Shown here piece after piece: positions 1 through 8,852 of a stretch of 29,608 nt of DNA. The position numbers were made by a program, and so were the translations under genes. Origin of the DNA: Beroe ovata (taxonomy: Eukaryota; Ctenophora; Nuda; Beroida; Beroidae); the NCBI GenBank assembly GCA_946803715.1, contig CAMPET010000086.1:10774-40381 (forward strand), written 5' to 3'. The notes below the pieces were generated by a model. It searched no databases and was not told the origin of the DNA. It saw nothing but the letters and a program-made list of their open reading frames with translations. Position 1 is the first letter of the stretch. Every line of letters begins with the position of its first letter.

Positions 1-28
1 CAGACCCACACACACACACAGACACAAC

Positions 29-68
<40 letters not shown>
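1..68. repeat. (CA)n microsatellite
   Basis: Imperfect CA dinucleotide tract with occasional GA and CC interruptions. No coding signal. It probably lies in the PRC1 intron or upstream sequence cut by the window edge. Confidence 0.9.
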
Positions 69-347
69 TACACACAACTGCTATAGTCTGATGCTGTATG
101 GGCAAGTCCGAGTCACGGTTATTGGGTGTTTTAAGTTGCAGATCTGCGTCATCACCCGTATCCTCATCGGAGTGATCTGCGTCATCTGCGGATGATGGTT
201 ATGTAATGGTTTTCATCGGATATGCAGGAATTTGTTGTGAGGTTGTAAACGTTTTGTACAACGTCTTGCTTCTCCAGCACCAAATGGTTGAGTCATTTTC
301 CCTGACATCACTTTAGATGGGATTGACAGCACTTTTCTTTGATATTA

Positions 348-650
348 CATTTCGCTGACACCACTTTTCGATTAGCGCCACTTTTCGCTGCATCGCTTTT
401 CGCTGACACCACTTTTTGCTGACACCACTTTTCATTGACACCACTTTTCACTGACACCACTTTTCATTGACACCACTTTTCATTGACACCACTTTGAACT
501 TTCGCTTGCATCACTTATGATTGGCATACTCTTTTTGCTGGCATCACCTCTCGCTGACAACATTTTCTCGCCGACATCACCTCTTATTGACATCACTTTT
601 CCAACATCACCTCTTATTGACATCACTTTTCAATGACACCCCTTTTTTCT
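348..650 (+). repeat. TGACACCACTTTTC minisatellite in the upstream intron of PRC1
   Basis: About 18 degenerate units of roughly 16 bp. The cleanest run (about 410-495) reads TGACACCACTTTTC followed by GC, AT or AC. Flanking units decay to forms such as GACATCACTTTTC and GGCATCACCTCTC. The pyrimidine-rich strand is the sense strand of PRC1. The same unit recurs in U2AF1 intron 2, in two liprin introns and in the coding part of the SVOP-like gene. The rest of 1-1201 shows no exon I can support, and the N-terminal PRC1 exons are presumably upstream of the window. Confidence 0.85.
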
Positions 651-1201
651 TTAATCTTTGACTGTAATCCTCTTTTTACATTGCCTAGGTTTCGAATGCG
701 GCAGAATCACTTATCAAACTGAATTAAGTACTTATTTAGGTTATTAACATCTGTGATTTGATGATGAATCGTACGTCAATGTGTACTAAATCCAACACTG
801 GCAAATGTCCATTTCCCATGAGATTGTTTTCCTTTTCATTTATTAATACGCTGTGAGCTGCTTGTATCCTAATTCCATGCTGCTCTTCACGATCGTTGTA
901 TTTATAGAACCATTCTTTATAGAGATTTTGTTCATCCGGATTGTTCTATAATATAGAGTTCGTCCAAATCGAGGTATACATTGCACGCGCTGGTTTTCTC
1001 CATCGTTTCTGCAGGAGATATGATTGCAACGTTGGAGGCTAGAGATCTCGGCTCTGTATGTTGTAAAATGTATAAGGAAATACTCAACCCAAAATTCTTC
1101 TAGTTGACAATCCACTTAGTCAAAACCGGGATTCAAACTTTTCAATTTCCGATGTTCTATTGGAAAAGTACCCCTGATTTTAAAGTGACGTCATATTTCA
1201 G

Positions 1202-3490
1202 ATCAAGGAGTTTGAAGAGGATATGTCACGGCGGACAGTCAAGTTGCAGGAGCAGTTGACTGAGCTGTGCCAATTAGTGGACTCCCTCGAGATAGATAGG
1301 TATAATTGTCCACAATTGTGGAATATATATCGCGTTGTCACGGTAACGATTTACACATAGTGAGTCACAGGGTTTCTAACAAATTTCTGTCTCCCCATTT
1401 TGAACCCTATTCCCCCAGGAGTGGACTTATAGAGGAGGGTTTACTGTCGGAAGATGATCCAGACTCATTGACTCTATCAGACGTGTCAATGGAGCGACGA
1501 CAGGACCTCATTGCGAAGTACAGGAGTGAAGTTGACTCCAGAACATCCCATTCAACGGATCTGTCGGAAAAACTATGCCGTCTTCACCGACTCCTTCATA
1601 AAGAAGCTCTTTCCGACATCGCGGATATCAGGACTTGTTTCTCCTGTCCGAAACCCTCATCCATAACCCGTCTCGAGGCACATCTGGACGAGTTAAACTC
1701 TCTCAAGCAGAACAGATTGGACGAGTATCTGAAGGGGATTAAACAGGAGATTGATGAGTTCAAACAGTTGTGTTTTCAGACGCGATGCGAGGTTTATGAA
1801 GTGAGAAAAGCGAGTTGCTTCCAATTTTTCCCGTGAAACATGGCTGTAGATCGTAAGTTTTGCGATAATTCGTAACCTTTTGACCTCTATTTTTCCCGCA
1901 GGCATCGAGAAGCGAAGACACATCCAACGCACGGGACACTCCCTCCGACCTGAAAACCAGCTCCACCGATACCATTGATCTGCCTGACATTCTCCTTGAT
2001 AATATCGAGAACAAGGATCTGACAAACTCTCTCATCCGAGCACCAGATACGACCAATGACGGATCAGATGACGTCATGGAGGTTGATGAGCTGCAAATTT
2101 CGAGAAAGGACATCATGAACTCTACATCGGATGAAATGTCGAAGAGTGACAGTGTATCGCTTGTTTTTGGTGTCTCAAATGTGGACGATGTTTCCAATTT
2201 GTCGAGTATCGATAATCTGTCGGCCCATGTGGGGAATTTGGACGATAGTATTTCACGGCTTGAGGATGAGTTGGAGAGCTGGGAATCGTTTTACAAAAGT
2301 AATCGAGACATCTTCGAGATGATAAGGAAGTGGAAGGAGCTCAATGAGAGGTAGGTTTTTACTTGCTCACACGATCTAAATCATCCCAATTCCTGTTCTA
2401 GTCATCCCGCGCTTGTAGCCACCCGACTATATCCCCAATAGTCGAGTGGCAATTCCGTGACTCTAAAATATTCCCTCCCATATCAATGCCCATTGTCCAT
2501 CTTTACTTCTCAGATATTTCGAATTGGAGGCTCCGTCCCCCGACAAGTACAACAACAGAGGGGGAACTCTCCTCCAATCTCAGAAGGAAGCTGCGAAAAT
2601 CAACAAGGAAATACCCAAAATCGAGAATAAAGTCCTGGCTGAGATGGATAAGATGGTCGGCGAGGTATCTTACAGTTTCTTACTTCATTTTTTTAAGATT
2701 GACATGATCCTGCATATCAATCTTTTGGTTCCTAGATAAAGATGGTTTCTCGGATAGAGAATCAATTTTGTGACTGATAATGTTTCACATTATCAGTCAC
2801 ATGCAGCCGCATAAGGCCATAAATATGCCGAACCTTCAAGTTGCTGGATATGATAGACACTCTAAGTAATCACTAATCATGATATCTCTCCTATCCGCAG
2901 GAAATCCGAATTAACGGACTCCACCCTGAGGATTACTTCCTCGAGAACCGAGCAACAACCACTCTCAGCCGGCTGAACAGTGTCCGGCGCTCGAGGAAGA
3001 AGTCGGACGGCGCGACGGGTGGCGCCAAAGTGGCGGCTCTGAACTCACCCCGGTCTGTGCCCGGTGAGGAAATTCCGAGAACGAGGAGTGCAGGAAAAGG
3101 TGAGGAGGATCATTAATGCTATCACTATCAGTATCGGTATTACTATCGATATGATCGATATCACGTCGTTGACCACTCATTACGCAATGTGCACACGTTG
3201 CGCGCCCCTATTCTACTCAGTGAACTGAAAAGTCGTAGAAAGGTTGGGTCACGCAACGTACTTTAACTTTAAGTGAACTTGAAGACGTATCTGTATGCAT
3301 TCTGACTTCTCCCATTTGATTATGAATGCCTCCCTAAAACTATCTCAAAATGTCAGGGACGCTCAGTCGGAAAAAAGGCGCCGAAGTGGCGCCCTCAACG
3401 CCGGACTCACGGAGAAATTCCGTCAACAAGCGCTCAATCAGACGCCGCATCTCTAGAGAAGCGGGTTTGGATAAAGTCGGGTTAAAATGA
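1202..3490 (+). CDS. PRC1: PRC1/MAP65/Ase1-family microtubule bundler, 3' part, six exons
   Basis: Exons 1202-1299, 1419-1800, 1902-2350, 2514-2664, 2901-3099 and 3357-3490 keep one frame (470 residues visible) and end in TGA. The N-terminal dimerisation region is missing, cut by the window start. The family marker is the KYNNRGG motif (visible residues 321-327), which matches the conserved NRGG of PRC1/MAP65 in the spectrin-like microtubule-binding domain; the upstream WESFYKSNRDIFEMIRKW stretch also fits human PRC1. Visible residues about 161-260 form an acidic Ser/Asp-rich insert I do not recall in PRC1. The C-terminus is basic with SP and TP sites (SPRS, STPDSR), as expected for a CDK-regulated tail. 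By family, PRC1 crosslinks antiparallel microtubules at the central spindle. The second exon could instead end at 1791 (donor GTTTAT rather than GTGAGA), dropping three codons in frame. Confidence 0.85.
2418..2450. repeat. Short inverted repeat in a PRC1 intron
   Basis: Arms GCCACCCGACTAT (2418-2430) and ATAGTCGAGTGGC (2438-2450) pair with one mismatch around a 7-nt loop. It sits 68 nt after the 5' splice site of the intron 2351-2513. Confidence 0.7.
2770..2800. repeat. Perfect 14-bp inverted repeat (hairpin) in a PRC1 intron
   Basis: GTGACTGATAATGT (2770-2783), spacer TTC, then ACATTATCAGTCAC (2787-2800), a perfect reverse complement. It may be a foldback relic or an RNA hairpin; nothing shows function. 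Confidence 0.8.
3190..3262. mobile_element. Short dispersed element, deleted copy, in the last PRC1 intron
   Basis: About 55 bp starting GTGCACACGTTGCGCG matches, with about one mismatch, the insert at 4182-4294. Both copies then end in GGGTCACGCA, but this copy lacks about 36 bp of the GC-rich interior. It lies in the intron 3100-3356. No clean target duplication was seen. Confidence 0.65.
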
Positions 3491-4050
3491 TGAATATACT
3501 CATTATTGTCTTCAGATACAGAAAAATGTTGCATAATGCCAACTCCTAGAAGTGGCTTATCTAACGTGTGCAGTGTACCTGCAGTCAGTTATATATTCGC
3601 CATCATCTACTTAAATCTGTTTAACTTTATGCGAAGCATGGTTATTGATTTCGTGCCCCAATTCCAAAGTCGAAGAGATACTAATATAATTACTAATTAG
3701 CATATTATTTATTAATCATCATCGCTGCTTTTAAAATTACATTTTCTATTTTTAGATTTCTCAAAATCAAAGTAAAACTAAAAGTAATAGTATCGATCAT
3801 AAGAATAAGATTATCATTAACTTAAGTTGTAATTGTTTTCATATTCCATCAGATTCAGCATCACTTTCAGTTCACATATTGAGTATCGATATTTCAATTT
3901 GATATTATCAACGTCCGAATCCGATACACTTTCACAGTTTAACTTACAGTTATGTAAAATCAAAAATACAGATTGTAACATAGAATTAGAAGCGAATACA
4001 TTTCATTTTCTTTTCGTCCCAAGAACTAGAAGAAAGATTTCATTTGACCT

Positions 4051-4325
4051 TGTAGGATTTCACCTAGTGCACCCTACCCTTGCTGGCAGGATTTTATCCC
4101 TTGCAAGGCGGGATTTTAGATTCCTGGCGTAGGGCGGAATGACAATTGCGCGGCGCGGCGCCGACGGTAGCACTAGCAGGTGTGCACACGTTGCGCGCCC
4201 CTGTTCTACTCAGTGAACTGAAAAGTCGTAGAAAGGAGAGACCACGGAGACGCGCAGCGCGCGCGGAGTATTTGGGTCACGCAGCGCGGGAACAACTAGC
4301 AGGTAGTATAGGGAAAACCCTACAA
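4051..4325. mobile_element. Degenerate MITE related to the 4711-4803 element
   Basis: It begins TGTAGGATTTCACC and shares with the clean MITE the interior CCCTTGCTGGC and GATTTTATCCC and the CCGACGGTAG block (about 4160-4169). It ends near AACCCTACA, an inverted match to the start. The left half carries an extra 8-10 bp, and the right half is broken by a second element (4182-4294). It lies directly upstream of the first exon of the KH gene, so it may contribute promoter sequence (inference). Confidence 0.6.
4182..4294. mobile_element. 113-bp GC-rich insertion with 10-bp target duplication
   Basis: Flanked by ACTAGCAGGT at 4172-4181 and 4295-4304, an exact 10-bp direct repeat. The insert starts GTGCACACGTTGCGCG, is rich in CGCGC runs, and shares its first 55 bp with the copy at 3190. 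I see no open reading frame and no convincing terminal inverted repeat, so the class is unknown. Confidence 0.7.
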
Positions 4326-4394
4326 GTTAATGACCATTAACTTTCCAGTTTCCATAGGTTAGCTGAAGCTTTGTTTCGATCAGGCTGGTCGGCC

Positions 4395-6222
4395 ATGGTA
4401 AGTAACATGAGCAGTATTTTCACACGCGCGCGGCGTTCGACCGCGTTCATCGGTGATCGGATCTCTAGTCCTAGTCATGACGGCACGTGCGTCGACGTTT
4501 AACTGTTAACGTTGACTGTCTGTGTTTAGCCCTAGCCCGCTGTCGAGAATTCCGTTGTGCGCGCGCTGCTCCGCGTCAGCTGGGCCTAGCGTCGCCTGCA
4601 AGCCATGGGCAAGTTCCTGCTGAAATTCCCAACAGGATTTATTATTGCCGGATCATGTTATAACAACAGATAACATTCGGCAAGTCTATGATCGATCAAC
4701 AAACTTCACTTGTAGGATTTCACCCTACCCTTGCTGGCGGGATTTTATCCCTGGCAAGGCGGATTGAAAATCGCGCGCACCGACGGTAGGGTAAAATCCT
4801 ACAACAAACTTCACTTGAAGTCACTGGAACATAATGATAAATAATTGCATAGTGCAGTGCATACTGGCTTGTCTATTGTTGGCTTGAGTTATCATTCTTT
4901 TTGATTGTGTACTTATTTCATATTTTGAGCTTCAATGTAAGATGCATATTATTAGAATTTGATTTTCATTACCACCCAGCATCTTTATTCTAATCTAGGA
5001 GTTGCTGTCCTTCCACAAGTTTTGTTATATAAATTAAGGATTGATTCTAATTTAGGCTCTTGCCTATGTTTGATGTATTGAGTTGTTGTTCATTTCATGT
5101 TTTGTTCTAGATACTTGTGCAGGGGTAGGAAGATACATCTTGAGTGCTGAGTGGATATTAGAGTTGATTCTTGTAAATTTATTCAACTGGATAGCATATC
5201 AATCTATACTACTTTCAGGCTATTTTCAGGCTATGTCAGATAATCGCAAACGTAGTTATGAGGATGGAGATCGTGACCATTTCAAGAAAGAAAGAAAATC
5301 TGGAAAAGTGGTCAAAATTTTATGCCCTTATTACTGCACGGGTGCAATTATTGGGACAAAAGGTGCATCTATAAATCAAATCCAACAAGAAAGCAACACT
5401 AGTATACAAGTTTCCAAGGGTGCAGCTAGATTTCCCAGAACTGATGAGAGAGTCATTTCCATCTCTGGTGACCTTGAAGGCTTGCTGACAGTCATCAACT
5501 TTGTACAAGAGAAAATCAGAACTGAAAAGCCATCACCTCAAGCAAAAGGAGTCAGGTTTGATAAAGTGGATGGCAGAAAGAGACTTTGCAAGATTGTTGT
5601 GTCAGATCAGTCAATAGGAAAGTTAATTGGAAAAGGTGGAGCCAATGTTAACAGGTTGAAGGATGAAAACAATGTGAAAATTCATATGATGAAACCAGCT
5701 GATGCAATTCCAGGATTGAATGAGCGCACTGTAACAGTTCAGGGTGAAGATAAAGATGTTGACAACTGCATAAGAGAAATTGTAACAGAAGTGTTTGAGG
5801 ATGAGAGGGGGATTTTAGACTACAATCTTGATTACAGCAATTTCCAGGAAAACTTCAATCAGGGTTATAGAGAAGGATATCAGTATGGAAATCAAGAAGG
5901 TGGGAACAGTTATCATGAGGGTGGCTTCAGGAATCAGGGCTCATCTTATGGAAACAACTACTATGATGGCTACGACAATAGAGGTTCTGTTGGCTATAGG
6001 AACCAAAACCCCCACTACCAAAATAGTGGCTATGCCAATCAGATGTACAATCAGCCCACACCTGATTCCTACAGCTCAAACCAACCTTATCGCAACCAAG
6101 GATTCGGGTCTCAACATGGTGGTGGTCATGACCAAACTCCAGTAAACTACAGTGACAATCCTGGACAAGGTGGTAATGCAGGTGGTAATTATGGACAGTC
6201 TCATTACGGTAGCTACTACTGA
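4395..6222 (+). CDS. NOVA-like two-KH RNA-binding protein with Asn/Gln/Tyr-rich tail
   Basis: The main exon (5230-6222) encodes two KH domains: residues about 26-96 with GXXG loop GTKG, and about 116-190 with loop GKGG, counting from MSDNRKR. The FPRTDERVISISG stretch and the KIR-type end of the first KH resemble NOVA/PCBP family proteins. Residues about 205-329 are a low-complexity Gly/Asn/Gln/Tyr tail of prion-like composition. By family it binds single-stranded RNA (YCAY-type for NOVA) in splicing or mRNA control. The start is inferred: GGCC-ATG at 4395 abuts a strong donor GTAAGT, and splicing to 5230 gives ATG-GCT-ATG-TCA in frame (331 aa). Translation from the ATG at 5233 is the simple alternative (329 aa). 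The open frame runs back to 5083, but its first 49 codons read like intron. The protein-coding part is otherwise intronless. Confidence 0.85.
4711..4803. mobile_element. 93-bp MITE with 19-bp inverted termini and 12-bp target duplication
   Basis: Left end TGTAGGATTTCACCCTACC pairs with the right end GGTAGGGTAAAATCCTACA (one mismatch in 19). Exact direct repeats ACAAACTTCACT flank it at 4699-4710 and 4804-4815. It is non-coding and lies in the inferred 5' intron (4398-5229) of the first KH gene. Confidence 0.85.
5213..5234 (+). other. 11-bp tandem duplication of a 3' splice site
   Basis: TTTCAGGCTAT occurs twice head to tail (5213-5223 and 5224-5234), giving acceptor AGs 11 nt apart just before the KH coding exon. 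Use of the downstream AG keeps the leader ATG (4395) in frame; use of the upstream AG shifts it. Confidence 0.75.
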
Positions 6223-6282
6223 ATGAATGAGTTGAGACTTGATGTCTCACAGTATCATAAGAATGTTATGTTGTTAAGATTT

Positions 6283-6288
6283 AATAAA
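6283..6288 (+). terminator. Poly(A) signal AATAAA of the first KH gene
   Basis: Canonical hexamer 61 bp after the stop codon at 6222, before the second KH gene begins. Confidence 0.6.
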
Positions 6289-6686
6289 TTTCCAGTTTTA
6301 ACTTTGACACCACTAAATCTCATATGAATAATTTCTTATTTTCACAAAAGCTAGATAAAACTTCAAGAATGAATCAAACATAAATGACCTAGTTTAGTTA
6401 TACATAATGCTTCAATGTTGTTCACTAGTACGGTATTGTCCTTGAAACATGGAAAATATGTATCAAGCTGTTACTTGCCATCTCGATAACGTTTTTTGTG
6501 CTAACAATACATGTTCATTCTATGAAAGCTGAATTTTGATTTGAAATTGAATACACCTGGCCATATGATCACATAAAGTGAGCCTCATTTTCTTCACATT
6601 CTTCTGGGAAAAGGCATGTCTTACTTCCAGATTGTCATGAAAAACAAAACGACTCACGAAAATTTTTCCAGTCAGACATTCTAGTC

Positions 6687-7844
6687 ATGGGTGATAGAAA
6701 ACGACCGCATGAGGATGAGGAGGGCCAACGATACCCTAAGAGAGACCGTCGAAATGATAAAGTCATCAAAGTGTTGTGTCCATTTTATAGTGCAGGGGCC
6801 GTTATTGGTCAAGGCGGTGAGGCCATCAAAGAAATCAAAAATGACACTGGGGCCAACATTCAAGTGTCGAAAGTCCGTTTTCCTCACACTGATGAGAGAG
6901 TCATCACTATATCTGGTCAGTTGGAGCCCATGCAGAAAGTAGTTGCTTTTGTTCAGGACAAAATAAGGACTGACAAAATTCCGCCTCATGTAAAGAATAT
7001 AAATGTCCATGAAAATGATGCTAGAAAAGCAACCTGTAAGTTACTTGTTCCAGACACCAGTATTGGCCGAATCATAGGTAAGGCTGGTGCTAATATTAAA
7101 CGGTTACAAGAAGAATTCAATGTGAAAATTGGAACAATGAAGAAGGAGGATGCTATTGATGGTCTTCGTGAGCGAATCATTACTGTTGAGTCTGACAACC
7201 AAGGCAATGTTGACGGCTGTATAGCTGATATGGTCAAAGAAGTCTATGAAGACGAGAGGGCACACATGGATTTCCATGTTGACTACGATTCATTTGCGTC
7301 CTCCAGAGGTCCCAGTAAGGCAGGCTATGATGCTGAACAGAGCAGTAGAGGAGGTTATGGTGGGAGAGACGCAGGCTATGGGGGAAGGGATGCTGGTTAT
7401 GGACCTAGAGATTCTGGTTATGGAGCTAGAGATGCTGGTTATGGAGCTAGAGATGCTGGTTATGGACCAAGAGACTCTGGCTATGGGCCAAGAGACTCTG
7501 GTTATGGACCAAGAGACTCTGGCTATGGGCCAAGAGACTCTGGCTATGGGCCAAGAGACGCAGGGTATGGGGCTACAGATTCAGGCTATGGTTCACGAGA
7601 TGCTGGTTATGGAGGTAGAGATGGTAGTTCTGGGTACGGATATAACTCTAGAGATTCCTATGGTGGTTACGAGTCTGAGAAGAGGTATGGAGGAGAGAGC
7701 AGTTATGGTGGTGGTCGACAGGGATATGGAAATGACCGTGGCAGTTCATACAACTCCGCAGGAGGTTATAGCAGGCCGGCTCCAGTCAGAGGTGGCCGTG
7801 GTGGAGGTTATGGGCCGCCTGATAGTCGTCCTCGAAATTACTAG
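6687..7844 (+). CDS. NOVA-like two-KH RNA-binding protein with GYGxRD repeat tail
   Basis: 385 residues, paralogue of the KH gene just upstream on the same strand (464 bp between stop and start). KH domains at about residues 26-96 (loop GQGG) and 116-190 (loop GKAG). The shared MxDxRKRxxED start and FPxTDERVIxISG block show recent common descent. From residue 223 the tail holds 13 tandem heptads of the type GYGPRDS or GYGARDA, then Gly/Tyr/Ser-rich sequence ending in [14 protein letters not shown] and YG repeats of this kind in FUS- or hnRNP-like proteins bind RNA and drive condensation. The coding region is intronless. Two acceptor-like AGs (6671 and 6684) lie just before the ATG. The first is in frame with the ATG, so a spliced leader or upstream exon could add MSDILV-type residues. 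Confidence 0.88.
   Translation: MGDRKRPHEDEEGQRYPKRDRRNDKVIKVLCPFYSAGAVIGQGGEAIKEIKNDTGANIQVSKVRFPHTDERVITISGQLEPMQKVVAFVQDKIRTDKIPPHVKNINVHENDARKATCKLLVPDTSIGRIIGKAGANIKRLQEEFNVKIGTMKKEDAIDGLRERIITVESDNQGNVDGCIADMVKEVYEDERAHMDFHVDYDSFASSRGPSKAGYDAEQSSRGGYGGRDAGYGGRDAGYGPRDSGYGARDAGYGARDAGYGPRDSGYGPRDSGYGPRDSGYGPRDSGYGPRDAGYGATDSGYGSRDAGYGGRDGSSGYGYNSRDSYGGYESEKRYGGESSYGGGRQGYGNDRGSSYNSAGGYSRPAPVRGGRGGGYGPPDSRPRNY
7353..7625 (+). repeat. 21-bp coding minisatellite (13 units) in the KH tail
   Basis: Thirteen consecutive 21-bp units encode GYG(G/P/A/S)(R/T)D(A/S/G). The middle units (about 7458-7560) are almost identical in DNA (GGACCAAGAGACTCTGGC-type), suggesting recent unit gain. The copy number is probably variable between alleles. 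Confidence 0.85.
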
Positions 7845-8852
7845 AATATTTATTACAGGATTTTAAAAAGCCATCTACTTATCTGGTGCTAGAATACCTA
7901 TTTTAAATTTGATTGTTTAAATGGTTTTTTGGGTCCAACTTTGTGATCTGATATGAGGAGCCAGTGAAACCTCAATGGCCTTCATGAAGAGGAAGCCACA
8001 AGAGTCTTTGGCGATTGCCATTTTGAAACTTTGATCTAATATGATGTTTTTATTATGTTTAACAATACTTTTCGAAGTGGGTTAACTTGATACCTCATCG
8101 AGTCTTTTGATTGCTTGCCCTGAGATGATCTTGATCATTGAGCCTAACATTTTCCTCTCATTAGTCGCCAAAATTTCGTCATTCCCTCTCCTCAGCCGAT
8201 GGACAAAAAGGATGTGAAAGACGGTCGACGGACTATGACACTGATCATGTGATCTCCAAAATATTCAAAAATGAGTGGAGTCACAAGGATTTCTATGTAG
8301 AATGTAGACTATAAATCCTTTGAGATGAGCACAAATGAGTATCAAGATGGGCGTTGACTGTTGGAGTAACCACCATTGTACCCCTCCGACTGGTCTTATG
8401 AATCAGGGCACTAATACAGATGGTCGAGATTTGGGCCTAATAGTTGTTTTGAACCGCTTCATGGACATACCTCCGATTGTAGGCTCTGAATTGGTCCGAG
8501 GTCCGTCAATTGACAGCCGTTATTCAGATAAATCAGACAGTCTATGTGAGTCGACAGTCAGATCATTGATATGTGTTATTTGTGGCAGGAGTCTTGGAAT
8601 TTGTTTTATCTTAATTGCAATAGTAAAACGAAACGAGAGTTGGGACACATTTCACATCCAGAGTGTCTTTTTTCATGAATTCAGTTTTAAAACATTTTAT
8701 TTTGATATTTGATAATTTTGGTTAACATTGTCATTGATTTGGTGAGACTGATGACACATCGAGTAACACAATGTGCCTAATGACTTGAGATTTCCATAGT
8801 TATTGTTGATAACGTTGACATGATAAAATTCATTCAGCAAACCCATAGATCA
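7845..8852. other. 3' flank of the second KH gene and intergenic region
   Basis: About 1 kb without supportable genes. An open frame at 8335-8712 (125 codons) has no recognisable motif or homopolymer bias, and I treat it as chance. The U2AF1 promoter must lie towards the end; no TATA box was recognised. Confidence 0.5.

Larger units (their letters stand above)
3491..4394. other. Intergenic region between PRC1 and the first KH gene
   Basis: About 500 bp of AT-rich sequence (3500-4040) without supportable coding, followed by the composite transposon relic 4051-4325. Open frames here (3506-3700, 3833-4132, 4146-4340) lack family resemblance, and two of them run into or across the transposon relic. 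The promoter of the downstream KH gene should lie in the last few hundred bases; no TATA box was found. Confidence 0.6.

Noticed and set aside
348-650. CRISPR-like array
   Set aside because: Short degenerate 16-bp units without unique spacers in an animal genome; it is a minisatellite.
843-1115. Minus-strand 90-codon frame upstream of PRC1
   Set aside because: Not recognisable, lies opposite the PRC1 gene in intronic DNA, and has no supporting neighbours.
5083-5232. N-terminal extension (MLFISCFVLDTC...) of the first KH protein
   Set aside because: It ends in two tandem 3' splice sites and resembles intron sequence; the family-like start MSDNRKR at 5233 pairs with the paralogue's MGDRKR.
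7246-7866. 206-codon Met/Glu/Leu-rich frame overlapping the GYGxRD repeats
   Set aside because: Shadow of the 21-bp coding minisatellite in another frame.
8335-8712. 125-codon open frame after the second KH gene
   Set aside because: No domain, no repeat or composition typical of protein, no splice context; likely chance in 3' flanking DNA.
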